From Deltaproteobacteria bacterium (lineage in GTDB: Bacteria; UBA10199; GCA-002796325; JACPFF01), in assembly GCA_016210045.1 (NCBI GenBank), contig JACQUX010000041.1, positions 1 to 64,000 of the forward strand: 64,000 nt of DNA. The letters run 5' to 3'. The notes under the pieces were generated by a model. It saw only the letters and a program-made list of their open reading frames with translations. It ran no database searches and was not told the DNA's origin. This document shows, one piece after another, positions 25,742 to 36,152 of the stretch (position 1 is the first letter of the stretch; every line of letters starts with the position of its first letter). The translations under genes and the position numbers were made by a program.

Positions 25742-27391
25742 CTAAAATTCCATTGAAACAGTCAAGCGCCCACCGAGCGCAATGTCTGCTTTGTCGGGGG
25801 GGATGGTGGCGACGATGCCGCCTGGATCGATCAGGTTCACATTGATGTCGTACGCGCTGCCCGGCAACAGCACGCCGAATTCGAAGTTCGTCTTCAAGTG
25901 ATCGAAGAACGTCGCTTGCACCAACACATCGCCCTCGATCCCGTACCAACGGCCGCGACTTTGGACCGACGGCATGTTGGCGTTGCTGAGCAATGCGGCG
26001 AAATCGAGATTGACCGGATCTTTGTGGGCATACGCGGAAATGATCCGCGCGCCGACTTTGAATTCATTCGCGGCGCGGACGACGCGCCGGATATCGAAGC
26101 GGTGCAGGTACGTAAGCGCGCCATACATCGCGTTGTTGATGAAATTCCCGGTGATCGGTACGCCGCCGGCCAGCTGCGTGCCGCTGGTGCCGTCGCGGAT
26201 CGCCGGCGACGTCCCGACCGGATGATGAAACATCAGGAGTCCGAGTTGATAATCGGGCCGGAACCCGTATTGCGTGACGCGCTGCGAGAGCGGCGACGCG
26301 TCGCCTTCCGCGAACCCGGCCTGCAACTTCCACTCGCCGCCCCAATCGTAATGGCCTTCCGCCTCGATCGCGGCCAAATTCACGGCCACGGTTTGGTCCG
26401 CAGGGAGTTGAATGATGCCGGGCGCCGCCAGTCCTTGGAAACGGATCGCGTCGAGCGCGACACCGGTGGAAATGGAACCGCCGACGCGCGTGTACTCCGC
26501 CGCGATGGTGTGCTGATTCCCGATCCGTCCTTTAGCGTAGGCGTCGATGAAATAGAGTCGCGTGTTGCCGTCGATCCCCGCCGCGCGCGTGGTGCCGGTC
26601 ACGTCCACAGCGGTGGTCGTGGTCCCGTTACTCCCATTGCGGCGCCGGAATCCGCCGAAGAGTCCGGCATCGAATTCCGGCCGCTCGTAGAAAACGATGC
26701 CGGCCCATTGATTCGTGTCTTGCCCGTTATCGCGAATGGCCGCGCCGAGCCCGCCGATCCGCGGATCGCGCTGCGCTTCGTAGGCAATATCCCACAACGC
26801 ACCGAACGACACCGCGCCGCCGTCTGGAAACCCTTTCTGCGTGATGAACAGCACGCGATCCGCGGTGTCGCCGAAGTCGCCGTCGGCCAAGTTGCCGTCG
26901 TTTTGGAAAATGCCGAGGCCCCAATGCGAGGGCTGACGCCCGATCCGCAATTTCCCGATCGCGGTCTGGATGTCCATCCACGCGCGCCGCACATTCACGC
27001 TCCCGTTCACGCCCGCCTGGCCGCCGACCAAACTCAAACTCCCCGCGCCCGCCGGCAACGCGACCGTGCCGATGATCGGGTCGTTCAAGACCAGTTCATC
27101 GGTGTTGTTGGAGCCGAACACGATGTTGTCGAGGATGTCGAACTGGCTGTGCAACGAAAGATGGTCGTTCAACTTCAAGACCGGCTCGACGCGCAAGCGC
27201 ATTTGATTGAAGGAGACCAGCCCGAAGCGATCGTTGCCTAAATTGTTCGGACGTTGCGTATCGAGTTCGAAAAACGCATTGGCGCGGGTGCGAAAATAAC
27301 CATGCGCGCTGAAATCGACGGCCTGTGCCGCTTGGCCAAGCCCCGACAGACATCCTACGACGAATGCGATCCGCCCCCACCGCGTCCCCAT
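25742..27391 (-). CDS. Large outer-membrane beta-barrel protein
   Basis: The 549-residue protein has a signal peptide (about 1-24, ending QAAQA) and alternating amphipathic strands, and ends in Phe (VSMEF), the classic outer-membrane assembly signal. Features such as 'HGYFRTRANAF', 'RRAWMDIQTAIGKLRIGRQPSHWG' and 'AEYTRVGG' resemble alginate-export/porin-like barrels of deltaproteobacteria. Transport substrate is unknown. It is convergent with the protease gene, 14 bp apart. Confidence 0.7.
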   Translation of the reverse strand: MGTRWGRIAFVVGCLSGLGQAAQAVDFSAHGYFRTRANAFFELDTQRPNNLGNDRFGLVSFNQMRLRVEPVLKLNDHLSLHSQFDILDNIVFGSNNTDELVLNDPIIGTVALPAGAGSLSLVGGQAGVNGSVNVRRAWMDIQTAIGKLRIGRQPSHWGLGIFQNDGNLADGDFGDTADRVLFITQKGFPDGGAVSFGALWDIAYEAQRDPRIGGLGAAIRDNGQDTNQWAGIVFYERPEFDAGLFGGFRRRNGSNGTTTTAVDVTGTTRAAGIDGNTRLYFIDAYAKGRIGNQHTIAAEYTRVGGSISTGVALDAIRFQGLAAPGIIQLPADQTVAVNLAAIEAEGHYDWGGEWKLQAGFAEGDASPLSQRVTQYGFRPDYQLGLLMFHHPVGTSPAIRDGTSGTQLAGGVPITGNFINNAMYGALTYLHRFDIRRVVRAANEFKVGARIISAYAHKDPVNLDFAALLSNANMPSVQSRGRWYGIEGDVLVQATFFDHLKTNFEFGVLLPGSAYDINVNLIDPGGIVATIPPDKADIALGGRLTVSMEF

Positions 27392-27442
27392 GGCGCCACT
27401 CTATACCAGGCATTTTTCGCGCGGCAAGGGATAGGTTATTGT

Positions 27443-28726
27443 CTACGGCTTTTCAAAGACGTGGAGTTCCGCGACAAACAGCGGCACTGGACCTTGGACC
27501 GAGCGAAAACCCGCAGCACGACCTAACGCTTGGAGCGGATGCTGCGCATAGTTGTGGAAATGGCGCTCGTTCAAGTCGTCGGGAAATGCGCCGAGCAGCG
27601 CGCCCAAACGCGCCGTGTCTTGCGAGGCATCGGTCACCACGAACTGCCCGCCCGGTCGCAACATCCGCCATGTCTCGGCAAAGACCGCGCAGCGCTGAGG
27701 CAGTGACAATTCATGCAACAAATTCTGACACACCACCACATTCGCGGATGCGTCAGACAATCCGGTGGCCGTCGCGTCCGCCGACTGCACCGTCACTTCC
27801 GCTCGATCCGCCACGCGGCGCGCTGCCATCGCCAGCATTGCGGGACTCAAATCGGTGATCGTCATGCGCGCCGGTTTGCGGCCCCAGCGCAACGCGTCGC
27901 TCAACATACGAGCGAAACAACCGGTGCCGGCGGCCAATTCGAGAATCTGCGGTCGCTCGATATCGCGGATGGCGTTGACGATCGGCGGAATCGCTTGGCG
28001 CTGCATCGCGGCGTCGGTCCCGAGAAACAGCAACTCCTTTAAGTAGGGCCAGGCACTGGCCGTAGTGCCGTCGGTGAACGGCATCCAGTGGAAACTCAGG
28101 CCCAGCGTGCGACGTAACGCCGGATCCGCCAATGCCACCGGATCGAGACGTTCGTTGTCCAGCGCGCGTTGGACGATGCCCGCCATCGCCGTCGCGACGG
28201 ATGGTGCATGGACACCGTGATCGAGGCCGTCATATCCAGGCCGCAGTAATTCCGGGCCGTAATAGTGTCCCACATGCCAAAGATCCCGCTGGAGCAGATC
28301 AACGTACAAACCGGCTAAATGCCGCCACTCCGCTACACTCGGCGTCGCGCGTTTCGGATTCAGCGCGAACAGAGCAAGGCTGACAAAGGGGAGCAGTTGC
28401 GCCGCTGCGGTCAGGTGTTCGGCGAGGTAAAAAAACGGGAACAGCGGAGGCGGGACCTCTTCCAATGAAGAGAACAATCCAAGTGCTCGGTTGCGCTGTC
28501 GATCGGCGACCGTCGGCACGCCGCTCCACAGCGTTCCACAGCCGCGCCCCATCCGAATCGCCGCGCGGGTCGCCACTACGAACTGCGCATACGGAGCGGA
28601 AAAACGCGCGCCGGCCGCAACAAGCTTCCGATGCAGTCGCGGTTGCGGCACGCGCGTATGTGGCACAGACGCGCTGCGAAAACTGGGCGACTCCGATTTT
28701 CCAAATGACGCGGCGGTAACACGCAT
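27443..28726 (-). CDS. SAM-dependent methyltransferase with extra N-terminal domain
   Basis: The 427-residue protein has a class I methyltransferase domain at about 240-427 with motif I 'ILELAAGTGCFARML', motif II 'ITDLSPAML' and a post-motif 'LRPGGQFVVTDAS'. The first 230 residues are helical and of unknown family, perhaps a substrate-binding domain. I chose the ATG at 28726, preceded by AAAGGAAAT, rather than the one 42 bases upstream. Substrate not identifiable. Confidence 0.7.
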   Translation of the reverse strand: MRVTAASFGKSESPSFRSASVPHTRVPQPRLHRKLVAAGARFSAPYAQFVVATRAAIRMGRGCGTLWSGVPTVADRQRNRALGLFSSLEEVPPPLFPFFYLAEHLTAAAQLLPFVSLALFALNPKRATPSVAEWRHLAGLYVDLLQRDLWHVGHYYGPELLRPGYDGLDHGVHAPSVATAMAGIVQRALDNERLDPVALADPALRRTLGLSFHWMPFTDGTTASAWPYLKELLFLGTDAAMQRQAIPPIVNAIRDIERPQILELAAGTGCFARMLSDALRWGRKPARMTITDLSPAMLAMAARRVADRAEVTVQSADATATGLSDASANVVVCQNLLHELSLPQRCAVFAETWRMLRPGGQFVVTDASQDTARLGALLGAFPDDLNERHFHNYAQHPLQALGRAAGFRSVQGPVPLFVAELHVFEKP

Positions 28727-28882
28727 CGCGATTTCCTTTGGCGCGCAATGCTCTCTGCTCGTGCGCATTGCGGTCCTCTACTACCGCGCGCCCCGCCTCC
28801 ACTGACGTTTCGGCGCGCTTACTCCCTAAACCGACCGCGCGCACTCCCGCAAGGCCATTCCCCGCTGCCCATGACTCCATGG

Positions 28883-28911
28883 TTGACAATCGCTCCTGCT
28901 GTAGCTAGCTA
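28883..28911 (+). promoter_or_regulatory. Promoter with palindrome over the -10 box; leaderless transcript likely
   Basis: TTGACA (28883-28888), a 17-bp spacer and TAGCTA (28906-28911) precede the TrpR-like gene. The -10 box lies inside the perfect palindrome TAGCTAGCTA (28902-28911), whose CTAG core resembles trp operators. The predicted start of transcription falls at or next to the ATG at 28919, and no Shine-Dalgarno is present. Confidence 0.55.
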
Positions 28912-28918
28912 AACTTCC

Positions 28919-29215
28919 ATGAAAAATAATAGACTCTCCAAGTCCACCAAGCCCGCTCCGGATATCGTCGCTGCGCTCTGCAGTCTGCGGAACGAAAAAG
29001 AGATGCGGCAATTCCTCGGCGACTTGCTCAGCCCCATGGAATGGGAATCCATCCAGGATCGGTGGCGAATCGCATGGATGAAGCATAACGGCGCCTCGTA
29101 CTCCGATATCACCAACTCCACGAGCATCAGCTCCACAACAATCGCCCGCGTCGTGAAATGCCTCCGGAAGGGCAAAGGCGGCTACCGCGTGGCACTGCAA
29201 CGGCTCGCGGCGTAG
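28919..29215 (+). CDS. TrpR-like (YerC/YecD family) DNA-binding protein
   Basis: The 98-residue protein is a TrpR-superfamily helical dimer: 'EMRQFLGDLLSPMEWESIQDRWRI' is followed by a helix-turn-helix region 'GASYSDITNSTSISSTTIARV'. Members such as YerC lack tryptophan binding and regulate unknown genes. The promoter palindrome suggests autoregulation. It ends before a shared terminator with groEL. Confidence 0.75.
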   Translation: MKNNRLSKSTKPAPDIVAALCSLRNEKEMRQFLGDLLSPMEWESIQDRWRIAWMKHNGASYSDITNSTSISSTTIARVVKCLRKGKGGYRVALQRLAA

Positions 29216-29256
29216 TCGTCGTCTCCAATATTTGTTGCAGGCACTTCGTTAAAAAC

Positions 29257-29292
29257 ACACGGGGCGATGGTCGCAAGACCATCGCCCCGTGT
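29257..29292. terminator. Strong bidirectional terminator
   Basis: A perfect 16-bp stem ACACGGGGCGATGGTC/GACCATCGCCCCGTGT closes a GCAA loop. On the minus strand it is followed by GTTTTTAAC, giving a good intrinsic terminator for groESL; on the plus strand by TTCATT, serving the TrpR-like gene. Confidence 0.85.
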
Positions 29293-29315
29293 TTCATTCA
29301 GTATTTCGAGCGATC

Positions 29316-30968
<1,653 letters not shown>

Positions 30969-30986
30969 CTATTGAATGTTAGTTCG

Positions 30987-31289
30987 TTATGACTGGACGA
31001 TCCCGAGGACGTCGTCTTCCCGGATGATCAGGAAGTCTTCGCCTTCGATCTTCACTTCGCTGCCACTGTACTTGCTGAACAGGACCCGGTCGCCGGCCTT
31101 CACTTCGAGCGGCTTCACTTGGCCGTTGTCGAGCAACTTGCCGTTGCCGATCGCGACCACTTCGGCCTCCTGCGGCTTTTCCTTCGCGGTATCCGGGATG
31201 ATGATCCCACCCTTGGTCTTTTCCTCTTCCGTGCACCGACGGACCAAGATGCGGTCGTGGAGTGGGCGGAACTTCTGTTTGCTGGCCAT
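30987..31289 (-). CDS. groES: 10-kDa co-chaperonin GroES
   Basis: The 100-residue protein has all GroES marks: '[12 protein letters not shown]', the mobile loop '[19 protein letters not shown]' and '[27 protein letters not shown]'. The ATG at 31289 is preceded by AAGGAGGT; the frame's TTG two codons upstream is not needed. It heads the groES-groEL operon. Confidence 0.97.
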   Translation of the reverse strand: MASKQKFRPLHDRILVRRCTEEEKTKGGIIIPDTAKEKPQEAEVVAIGNGKLLDNGQVKPLEVKAGDRVLFSKYSGSEVKIEGEDFLIIREDDVLGIVQS

Positions 31290-31325
31290 AGCCAACCTCC
31301 TTAAATGTTTAGCTATTATCAGAAT

Positions 31326-31352
31326 TTAGCACTCAGACCACCTGAGTGCTAA
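31326..31352. promoter_or_regulatory. CIRCE operator (HrcA site)
   Basis: TTAGCACTC, nine bases, GAGTGCTAA: an exact match to the CIRCE consensus, 37 bases upstream of the groES start. HrcA bound here represses groESL until heat stress; hrcA itself is not in the window. A GATAAT -10-like sequence lies just downstream on the minus strand. Confidence 0.96.
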
Positions 31353-31442
31353 CTTTGATGTGGGCGCTATATATGGATGCGGCGTGGGGAAGTCAAGAGT
31401 GCGCAAGAAAAAAATTACTGGGGTTTTGTTCTGGCCACTCGA

Positions 31443-32843
31443 CTACGTCGGATCGGCAGCTGGAGGCAGGTCGGGAGCGCTCGCGGACGTGCGACGCCAC
31501 TGCAGCGGCGCATCAGCGTCAGCGCTGGCTTCTGCCCGCGCCTTCTGGCGCATCCGCTCCAATTGAGGAGCAATACGCTCGAACGCCGCGGCCCAAGCAT
31601 CGGCCGCGCGGGTCAGATGTGTGACTCCCAGGCAATCATAGTGATCTGCCAATCGCCTGGCGACCCACACCGCGTTGTTCAAGGCCCCGCGCATCAACTG
31701 CCCCTCCAATGCCGCAAGCAATTGCGGGCCTAAGTCTGGCTTCACCTCGGCCGATGCAGTCCGCGCAACCACTTCGCCAACCTCCGCTTGCAAACGCTCG
31801 AAGGCGTCATTCGGATCGAGATCCACTTCGCCGGCCGGATAGGTCTCGAGGCGACGCCGCGCGGCAAACAACGCCCCATCGGCCCCAATACCGCCGTGCC
31901 ACAGGATCTTCATCAATGCCTCGGCCACGTACGTCGCGGCCCAGCCTTCGACATCGTCATGCTCGATAAACATGGCGCGCGCCTGCTCGATGGTTGCTGG
32001 GAATTCTTTGTCGACCGCTTGTTGAGTGGGCTTCCCTCGATACATTTTGACATACGCAATCGCCAACAGGAGCCGTGCGATATTCCGGCGACAACCGTGC
32101 GCCTGCTCCGCCTCGCCAGCTTCCGCGAGGATGTCATGACGCTGCGACAAGACCTCAATGGCCCGCCGATACGTCTCCTCCGCACTGTGGTACTCGCCCA
32201 GATACGTCTCAATCCGCGCGCGCCAACACAGCCCGTGCACCTGCGCCGCCAAATCGACCGTGCGTTGCGCTGCCGCAATAGCACCATCCACAACAATCCG
32301 CGCCACGGCGAATTCTCCGGTGCCGACAAACCGTTCCGCGTCGGCATACGCCCGCTCGATCACGGTGCGCGGTTCCAACCGCCCTGCTGCACGCCCCGCC
32401 GTCTGCCCTTTGGCAAAGCCGTCGCTGAAGCCACGAGGCCTGCCACGCCGCTCTCCTACGGCAGCTCCCTGTTGGAAGCCGCGTCGGTGCAGCAGATAGC
32501 CGCCCACCGTGAGGGCCGCCAACAGTGCCACCCCGCCGATAATCGCTACCCCGGGACTCAGCACCGCTTCATATTCCGAGTTGTCGACCGAACAGCGAAG
32601 CTCGCCGGACTGCGCCGCGCATCCCGCAAAGAGGCTGGTGATGAGCGTGGCACTGCCGGCAACCGGCACCCGCATCCGCGGGGCGCCGCTTGCGTCCGTG
32701 GCACGGTGCATGGCGCCTCGCGTTGGGCGCGTGCCTCCAATCCCTGCCTTCGCACCCCCCTCGCGCCCCACAGCACGTCGCTCCCACAACACACGCGCGG
32801 TTCTCTCCGGCCCAGCACCTGTAATCCGCCAATGCATACCCAT
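31443..32843 (-). CDS. Membrane-anchored helical repeat protein, unknown
   Basis: The 466-residue protein has a 60-residue Arg/Gly/Ala-rich N-terminus, two hydrophobic segments (about 62-76 and 95-118), a Gly/Arg-rich linker (FQQGAAVGERRGRPRG...) and a long helical C-terminal region (about 155-440) with TPR-like spacing ('ETYLGEYHSAEETYRRAIEVL'). No enzyme motif is visible. GGAGGT precedes the ATG. The layout (basic N-terminus, membrane segment, helical repeats) recurs loosely in the gene at 58020. Confidence 0.5.
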   Translation of the reverse strand: MGMHWRITGAGPERTARVLWERRAVGREGGAKAGIGGTRPTRGAMHRATDASGAPRMRVPVAGSATLITSLFAGCAAQSGELRCSVDNSEYEAVLSPGVAIIGGVALLAALTVGGYLLHRRGFQQGAAVGERRGRPRGFSDGFAKGQTAGRAAGRLEPRTVIERAYADAERFVGTGEFAVARIVVDGAIAAAQRTVDLAAQVHGLCWRARIETYLGEYHSAEETYRRAIEVLSQRHDILAEAGEAEQAHGCRRNIARLLLAIAYVKMYRGKPTQQAVDKEFPATIEQARAMFIEHDDVEGWAATYVAEALMKILWHGGIGADGALFAARRRLETYPAGEVDLDPNDAFERLQAEVGEVVARTASAEVKPDLGPQLLAALEGQLMRGALNNAVWVARRLADHYDCLGVTHLTRAADAWAAAFERIAPQLERMRQKARAEASADADAPLQWRRTSASAPDLPPAADPT

Positions 32844-33083
32844 TTTCGATACCTCCGTGTGCTATCTTCGGCACACGCACCAAAAAGTTGCTAAATATTT
32901 TTTCACAGATGGGGGGTGTCGGGGGGAGCGGGGCTCTCCCCCGACTTTAGCGAGGATCCGGCTTTGCCGGTCCGAGCGAAAAGTTGCTAAAAAAACTGCA
33001 CCGCCGTGGCTTGACAGGGAACACAGAAGAATCATAACTTTGCCGGCGATCAGAAGATCCGCAGAAAATGTCGGCGTTCCCCC
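32844..33083. other. Divergent intergenic region with repeated AAAAGTTGCTAAA
   Basis: AAAAGTTGCTAAA occurs at about 32883-32895 and again near 32979-32991, 96 bp apart. Between them lies a GC hairpin (GGGGGGAGC/GCTCTCCCCC, about 32933-32953) and CCGGCTTTGCCGG, a perfect hairpin. No gene is present. These may be regulatory sites for the divergent genes. Confidence 0.4.
33011..33039 (+). promoter_or_regulatory. Sigma-70-type promoter
   Basis: TTGACA at 33011-33016, a 17-bp spacer and ATAACT at 33034-33039 form a good vegetative promoter, with an expected leader of about 38 bases before the ATG at 33084. Confidence 0.6.
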
Positions 33084-34613
33084 ATGCGCATACAACGACT
33101 CCAACTTCCACCGGCGCCCATGTTGGTCGACCGCGCTAACATCCCGGCAAGACTACAGCTCCCTTCGGATCGTCCGCTCTTCACACTCGGCCAAACCACC
33201 GTCCGGGCCAACGCGGGGGCCGTGTTACTGCCGCCGACGGCCGACGACCCGCTCGCCCAGCTTCACATCTGGGGCAGCGCGACTGAAGAGCCCGGCACGG
33301 TGGCGGCTCGCGTCGGCGCCGCGCTGCAGTATTATTTCGCGCGCTACGACGGGCCCGACTTTCCGCTCGTACACGCGCACGTTTTTCCCAGCGACGCGCA
33401 GTCGACCCCGCTCTCAGCAATAGCCCTCGGGAGTTGGATCCGCCGATTTGATCTCTTGCTCTACGAGCCCGTGTATGATTCGCGGTCCCAACCGATCACG
33501 GCGAACTGGCCACCGATGTTGTGCCTCACGATCGGAGCAGCAACACTCATCCGACATCCGGTGGCTCGCGTCGCTTGTTACGTGGAACCGGACAACCGCG
33601 ATGGAGTTCGACAACGGTGGTTCATCAATCCCTCGCACGATGATCGACTCGAACCATTGGCCCAACAACTGCGACGGCCGTTTTCCGTTCCACACCTCCT
33701 CGTCGGAACCCGCCAAATCCCGCTGCCGCTCCTTTACCTGTGGGGGCTCATACAACAAGGGAGCGATATTTCGCCACGCGCGCTCGGCACGATCCCGCTC
33801 TCGCTGGAACGCCGCAGCGATCCCCAGCCGGCGTGCGACGCCAGCGAAACGACGCGGCGCTGGTGGATCCTCCGTCGGCGACTCAGCCCGCTGGCCGCCC
33901 TGTACGGCGTCGCACTGCCGGGGAAGGCCCATGCAGCGCCACTGCGTAACCCTGCGGCCAATGCATCGGCACTGCACGCACTGCAAACGGCCGCAGCCCG
34001 GATGCGAAACAACGCCCCAACGTGGTCACATCTGCTCGACGCCTGGATCGCCGACCGAACGGCTGAAGGCGGTGTTCCCGCTGCCCGCCTGACGGAACGC
34101 ATCGCGCCGGACCAGTGGACTTGGGAACAGGATTTCTGCTACTGGCTGCTCGACACGTCGCAGCGGGCTCACCTCAACACCATGATCAAACAGCCGGCGC
34201 TCCAATCGGCGCTCTACGAGACGATCGCCGCGACGGCGCCGGAACCGCTACGCCATATTCTCTCCGCGCCGACCCAACATGGCGTCGTCGATGCGCTCAT
34301 CACGTTGGCGATATTGCATTATCTGACCGCGCCGCCGCTGCACCGTGACACGTGGCAAGCGGGCATCACGGCTGAAGAACACGCGCAACTCATGGACCAT
34401 CTGATCGCCGGCCCCCAAGCACCGGCGCGTCTCCCCCGCAGCCGCCCGCACGGCACCAGTCGCGCCGTCATCGGCTTTCGGCGCCTCCAACCCACGTGGC
34501 TCGCGGCCTGCGTGGCGGCCCGAGAAGACACTAGCACGCGCCGCCAGCAACAGGCATTGCGTGCCGTCGCCCGAGCCATGCTCGACTTCCGCTTGGAAAA
34601 TGTGGAGACATAA
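33084..34613 (+). CDS. Hypothetical protein, no family recognised
   Basis: The 509-residue cytoplasmic protein has no signal peptide, membrane helix or known motif. The N-terminal half is beta-rich ('LFTLGQTTVRANAGAVLLPP'), the C-terminal half (about 290-500) helical. It lies just upstream of a VWA lipoprotein gene with an 81-bp gap. The ribosome-binding site is weak. Nothing indicates function. Confidence 0.55.
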   Translation: MRIQRLQLPPAPMLVDRANIPARLQLPSDRPLFTLGQTTVRANAGAVLLPPTADDPLAQLHIWGSATEEPGTVAARVGAALQYYFARYDGPDFPLVHAHVFPSDAQSTPLSAIALGSWIRRFDLLLYEPVYDSRSQPITANWPPMLCLTIGAATLIRHPVARVACYVEPDNRDGVRQRWFINPSHDDRLEPLAQQLRRPFSVPHLLVGTRQIPLPLLYLWGLIQQGSDISPRALGTIPLSLERRSDPQPACDASETTRRWWILRRRLSPLAALYGVALPGKAHAAPLRNPAANASALHALQTAAARMRNNAPTWSHLLDAWIADRTAEGGVPAARLTERIAPDQWTWEQDFCYWLLDTSQRAHLNTMIKQPALQSALYETIAATAPEPLRHILSAPTQHGVVDALITLAILHYLTAPPLHRDTWQAGITAEEHAQLMDHLIAGPQAPARLPRSRPHGTSRAVIGFRRLQPTWLAACVAAREDTSTRRQQQALRAVARAMLDFRLENVET

Positions 34614-34694
34614 TCGGGAGCAACTCGCGACGCGCGGCGGACCGATACTGCAATGCGGGGAATGCGGCAGCCAACAATTCAGAGGAGTGCACAT

Positions 34695-36029
34695 ATGCAC
34701 ATTATTTGGCGAATCGTGGGGTGTCTGGCGCTGCTAGCAACGACAGCGTGCGGCAGCGGCACGGTGTCGGTCCAGGCGCAGGTCACGACGCAGATTGAAG
34801 GGAGTGCCAGCGTGACAATCGGCGATGTGTTGGCATACCGCAATGCATCGCAATGTACGCAGCCGACCACCTCCGCAAGCAAGGGATTTTCATTCGACGC
34901 CCCGGACATCTCGGCGGACGATTTGACCGACTTCCAAGACGACGTCGAGTCCACGCTCGATTCGCTGGAACGCACGATTAAAGATAAGACGCAGGACCTG
35001 AACTTGAGCGATCTGCTACGCCAAGCCATTGCGCAGAGCCGGCAATGGCTCGACGACGCGCGACAGACGTTGACGCAATTGCGCACGACCACCGCCCGCA
35101 CGCCATATCCCGCTGGAAGCTTCGTGGGAGAGGTACTGGCTGCGGACGCGGACCTGCCGAATGAAAACTTTTTCGACCGCCTCGGCGTGGCCGTTCGCGA
35201 ACGGACCAGTGCCGGACGCGTCACTGTCCAATTCTTCAGCACCGACGCCGCCGGTGTCGCGCGCGATACGGTCACGCCGGAACAGGTCTTGATCGAAGCG
35301 CTGGATGCGGACGGCACCAAGCTCGGCGACGTGACTGCATTCACGTTTAGCAACGTGCTCACCGAACTCGCCGCCCAAGTCGACGGCGCGTTCACCGTCT
35401 CCACCGTGAATGACTACAGTGGCAGCATGCGGGACGACCTCGACGCGGTCGAAGCGGCGTTGCAAGGGTTCTACGACGTCTATCCCGACGGGCTGCGGAC
35501 GGAAGTGATCAAGTTCACCGGCGACACGACGATCTATTATCCGCTCGGCGTCGCGTCCGGCGAAGCTTTCACGCACGCGTTGACCGCGCGCCCCACACTC
35601 GGCGCCACGGCGCTGTACGACGCGATCACCACGGCCATCACCGACACCTGCCAAGGGAGCGGCTTCAAGGCGTTATTAGTGTTGACCGACGGCCAAGACA
35701 ACGCGTCCGCCGTATCGCTCGAGGACACCATCCGCTTCGCGCAAGCCAACCGCATCCCGCTCTTCGTCGTCGGATTCGGCTATGCGGATAAGTCGGTGCT
35801 GCAACGTCTCGCCACGGAAACCGGCGGCGTATATTTGTACTTTCCGTACGACGTGTATCAGCAGTTAGGCCGGGAGCAGATCTACCAGACGGCGTATCAG
35901 CTTTTCGCAAATCTCTTCAATTATTCGTATCTCGCGTCGTTCGAGAATCTCCCACCCTTGACGGCGTCACTGCGCATTTCCGTGCAAGTGGAAGGTTCGA
36001 TACAAAGCAACGTCATCGCGCTGCCATAG
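34695..36029 (+). CDS. VWA-domain lipoprotein
   Basis: The 444-residue protein starts with a lipoprotein-like signal (LALLATTACGS, Cys about residue 19). Residues about 60-150 are helical; a von Willebrand A domain spans about 230-420. The MIDAS metal site is recognisable: D-Y-S-G-S in 'VNDYSGSMRDD', then Thr in 'LGATALYDA' and Asp in 'LLVLTDGQDN'. Such proteins bind ligands through Mg(II) on the cell surface or in the periplasm. The ATG at 34695 has GAGGAG upstream. The last 41 bp are duplicated downstream. Confidence 0.75.
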   Translation: MHIIWRIVGCLALLATTACGSGTVSVQAQVTTQIEGSASVTIGDVLAYRNASQCTQPTTSASKGFSFDAPDISADDLTDFQDDVESTLDSLERTIKDKTQDLNLSDLLRQAIAQSRQWLDDARQTLTQLRTTTARTPYPAGSFVGEVLAADADLPNENFFDRLGVAVRERTSAGRVTVQFFSTDAAGVARDTVTPEQVLIEALDADGTKLGDVTAFTFSNVLTELAAQVDGAFTVSTVNDYSGSMRDDLDAVEAALQGFYDVYPDGLRTEVIKFTGDTTIYYPLGVASGEAFTHALTARPTLGATALYDAITTAITDTCQGSGFKALLVLTDGQDNASAVSLEDTIRFAQANRIPLFVVGFGYADKSVLQRLATETGGVYLYFPYDVYQQLGREQIYQTAYQLFANLFNYSYLASFENLPPLTASLRISVQVEGSIQSNVIALP

Positions 36030-36152
36030 CAGAACAAGCGCCACAGGCGCGCTGAGGGGGAGGCTCCAACGGCTTTGCCGGTGGAGGGGGCGACGTGAGC
36101 CCCTGAGCGTCGAAGGTTCGATACAAAGCAACGTCATCGCGCTGCCATAGCA
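35991..36152. repeat. 41-bp direct repeat spanning two convergent gene ends
   Basis: Bases 35991-36031 (starting GAAGGTTCGATACAAAG) recur exactly at 36112-36152. The first copy is the 3' end and stop of the VWA gene; the second lies in the 3' end of the convergent nucleotidyltransferase gene and encodes its final residues in antisense. The 80-bp spacer is GC-rich with hairpins (GGAGGCTCC, CGGCTTTGCCG). Confidence 0.85.
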
